From NCBI GenBank assembly GCA_949297665.1, contig CASFTO010000043.1, positions 1 to 41,138 of the forward strand: a stretch of 41,138 bases of DNA. Reading direction: 5' to 3'. The notes beneath the pieces are model-generated. The model had not been told where the DNA came from, made no database searches, and saw only the letters and a list, made by a program, of their open reading frames with translations. Each line of letters begins with the position of its first letter. Position 1 is the first letter of the stretch. This document shows, in pieces, positions 41,074 through 41,138 of this stretch. A program made the position numbers and the translations under genes. This DNA is from an uncultured Alphaproteobacteria bacterium. Lineage in GTDB: Bacteria; Pseudomonadota; Alphaproteobacteria; RF32; CAG-239.

Positions 41074-41138
41074 ATGAAAAATGACATCGAAAGATTAGCA
41101 CACACAACATGGAATTGTAAATACCATATAGTGTTTGC
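41074..41138 (+). CDS. tnpA: IS200-type transposase TnpA (partial, truncated by window end)
   Basis: Only the first 21 residues are visible: MKNDIERLAHTTWNCKYHIV and then F. The 'TTWNCKYHIVF' start is diagnostic of the IS200 transposase, a small Tyr-type HUH enzyme that moves single-stranded DNA by 'peel and paste'. The ATG at 41074 is 7 nt after the GGAG held in the hairpin. Whether it is intact cannot be known here. Confidence 0.9.
   Translation, partial: MKNDIERLAHTTWNCKYHIVF

Larger units (their letters stand above)
40950..41138 (+). mobile_element. IS200/IS605-family element, left end (cut by window edge)
   Basis: A sub-terminal hairpin AACCACGCGT-TAG-ACGCGTGGTT (40956-40978) of the kind recognised by TnpA precedes a long leader hairpin and the tnpA start. 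The exact left boundary is not determined. The right end lies beyond the window. Confidence 0.85.

Noticed and set aside
1..41138. CRISPR array
   Set aside because: No regularly spaced repeats were seen on reading. No cas genes.

Overview
The window looks like a chromosomal segment of an AT-rich alphaproteobacterium, probably an uncultured and possibly host-associated lineage. The main evidence is the block DUF177 - rpmF - plsX - fabH - ihfA - merR with bamE divergent from it, a classic alphaproteobacterial arrangement. TGA is used as a stop and TGG as Trp, so the genetic code is standard. The gene identities are firm for the housekeeping part. The species is not identifiable from sequence alone.

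Layout. 1-8.2 kb: an unknown helical-repeat protein, a very large secreted YwqK/MORN-like repeat protein, the CCA-adding enzyme divergent from tRNA-Lys(CTT), and a two-gene operon encoding a coiled-coil protein and a protein with a CHAP/papain-like C-terminal signature. 8.3-15 kb: clpB, a two-gene operon of unknowns with tandem promoters, and two polytopic glycosyltransferase-like membrane proteins. 15.1-19.5 kb: the lipid/ribosome/IHF/MerR block and bamE. 19.6-22.7 kb: a YgjP-type metallopeptidase, two tandem YcgN-like Cys-cluster proteins and dnaB. 22.8-28.7 kb (+ strand): galE, a TerC-family gene, a third large membrane protein, two small unknowns and a tandem-DUF805 protein. 28.7-32.9 kb (- strand): a small unknown and the operon cysS - SDR - xseB - ispA. 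32.9-37.5 kb: a degenerate histidine-phosphatase-like protein, marC and nrdAB. 37.8 kb: tRNA-Gln(TTG). 37.9-41.1 kb: an even more AT-rich accessory tract with a possible ADP-ribosyltransferase-like protein, a small acidic partner, an Mpi-like serine recombinase and the left end of an IS200/IS605 element cut by the window edge.

The most striking signal is upstream of cysS. A 15-codon leader ORF with a good ribosome-binding site carries three consecutive Cys codons. It is followed by mutually exclusive hairpins ending in an intrinsic terminator, the architecture of a ribosome-mediated (trp-type) attenuator that would sense Cys-tRNA charging. If the operon is co-transcribed, that sensor would also govern xseB and the prenyl-diphosphate synthase ispA.

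The second area of interest is the tract beside tRNA-Gln. Two 25-bp near-identical direct repeats bracket the putative effector/partner pair, next to a serine recombinase whose own start is preceded by a 30-bp dyad. This resembles a mobile or phase-variable cassette, but function is inference only.
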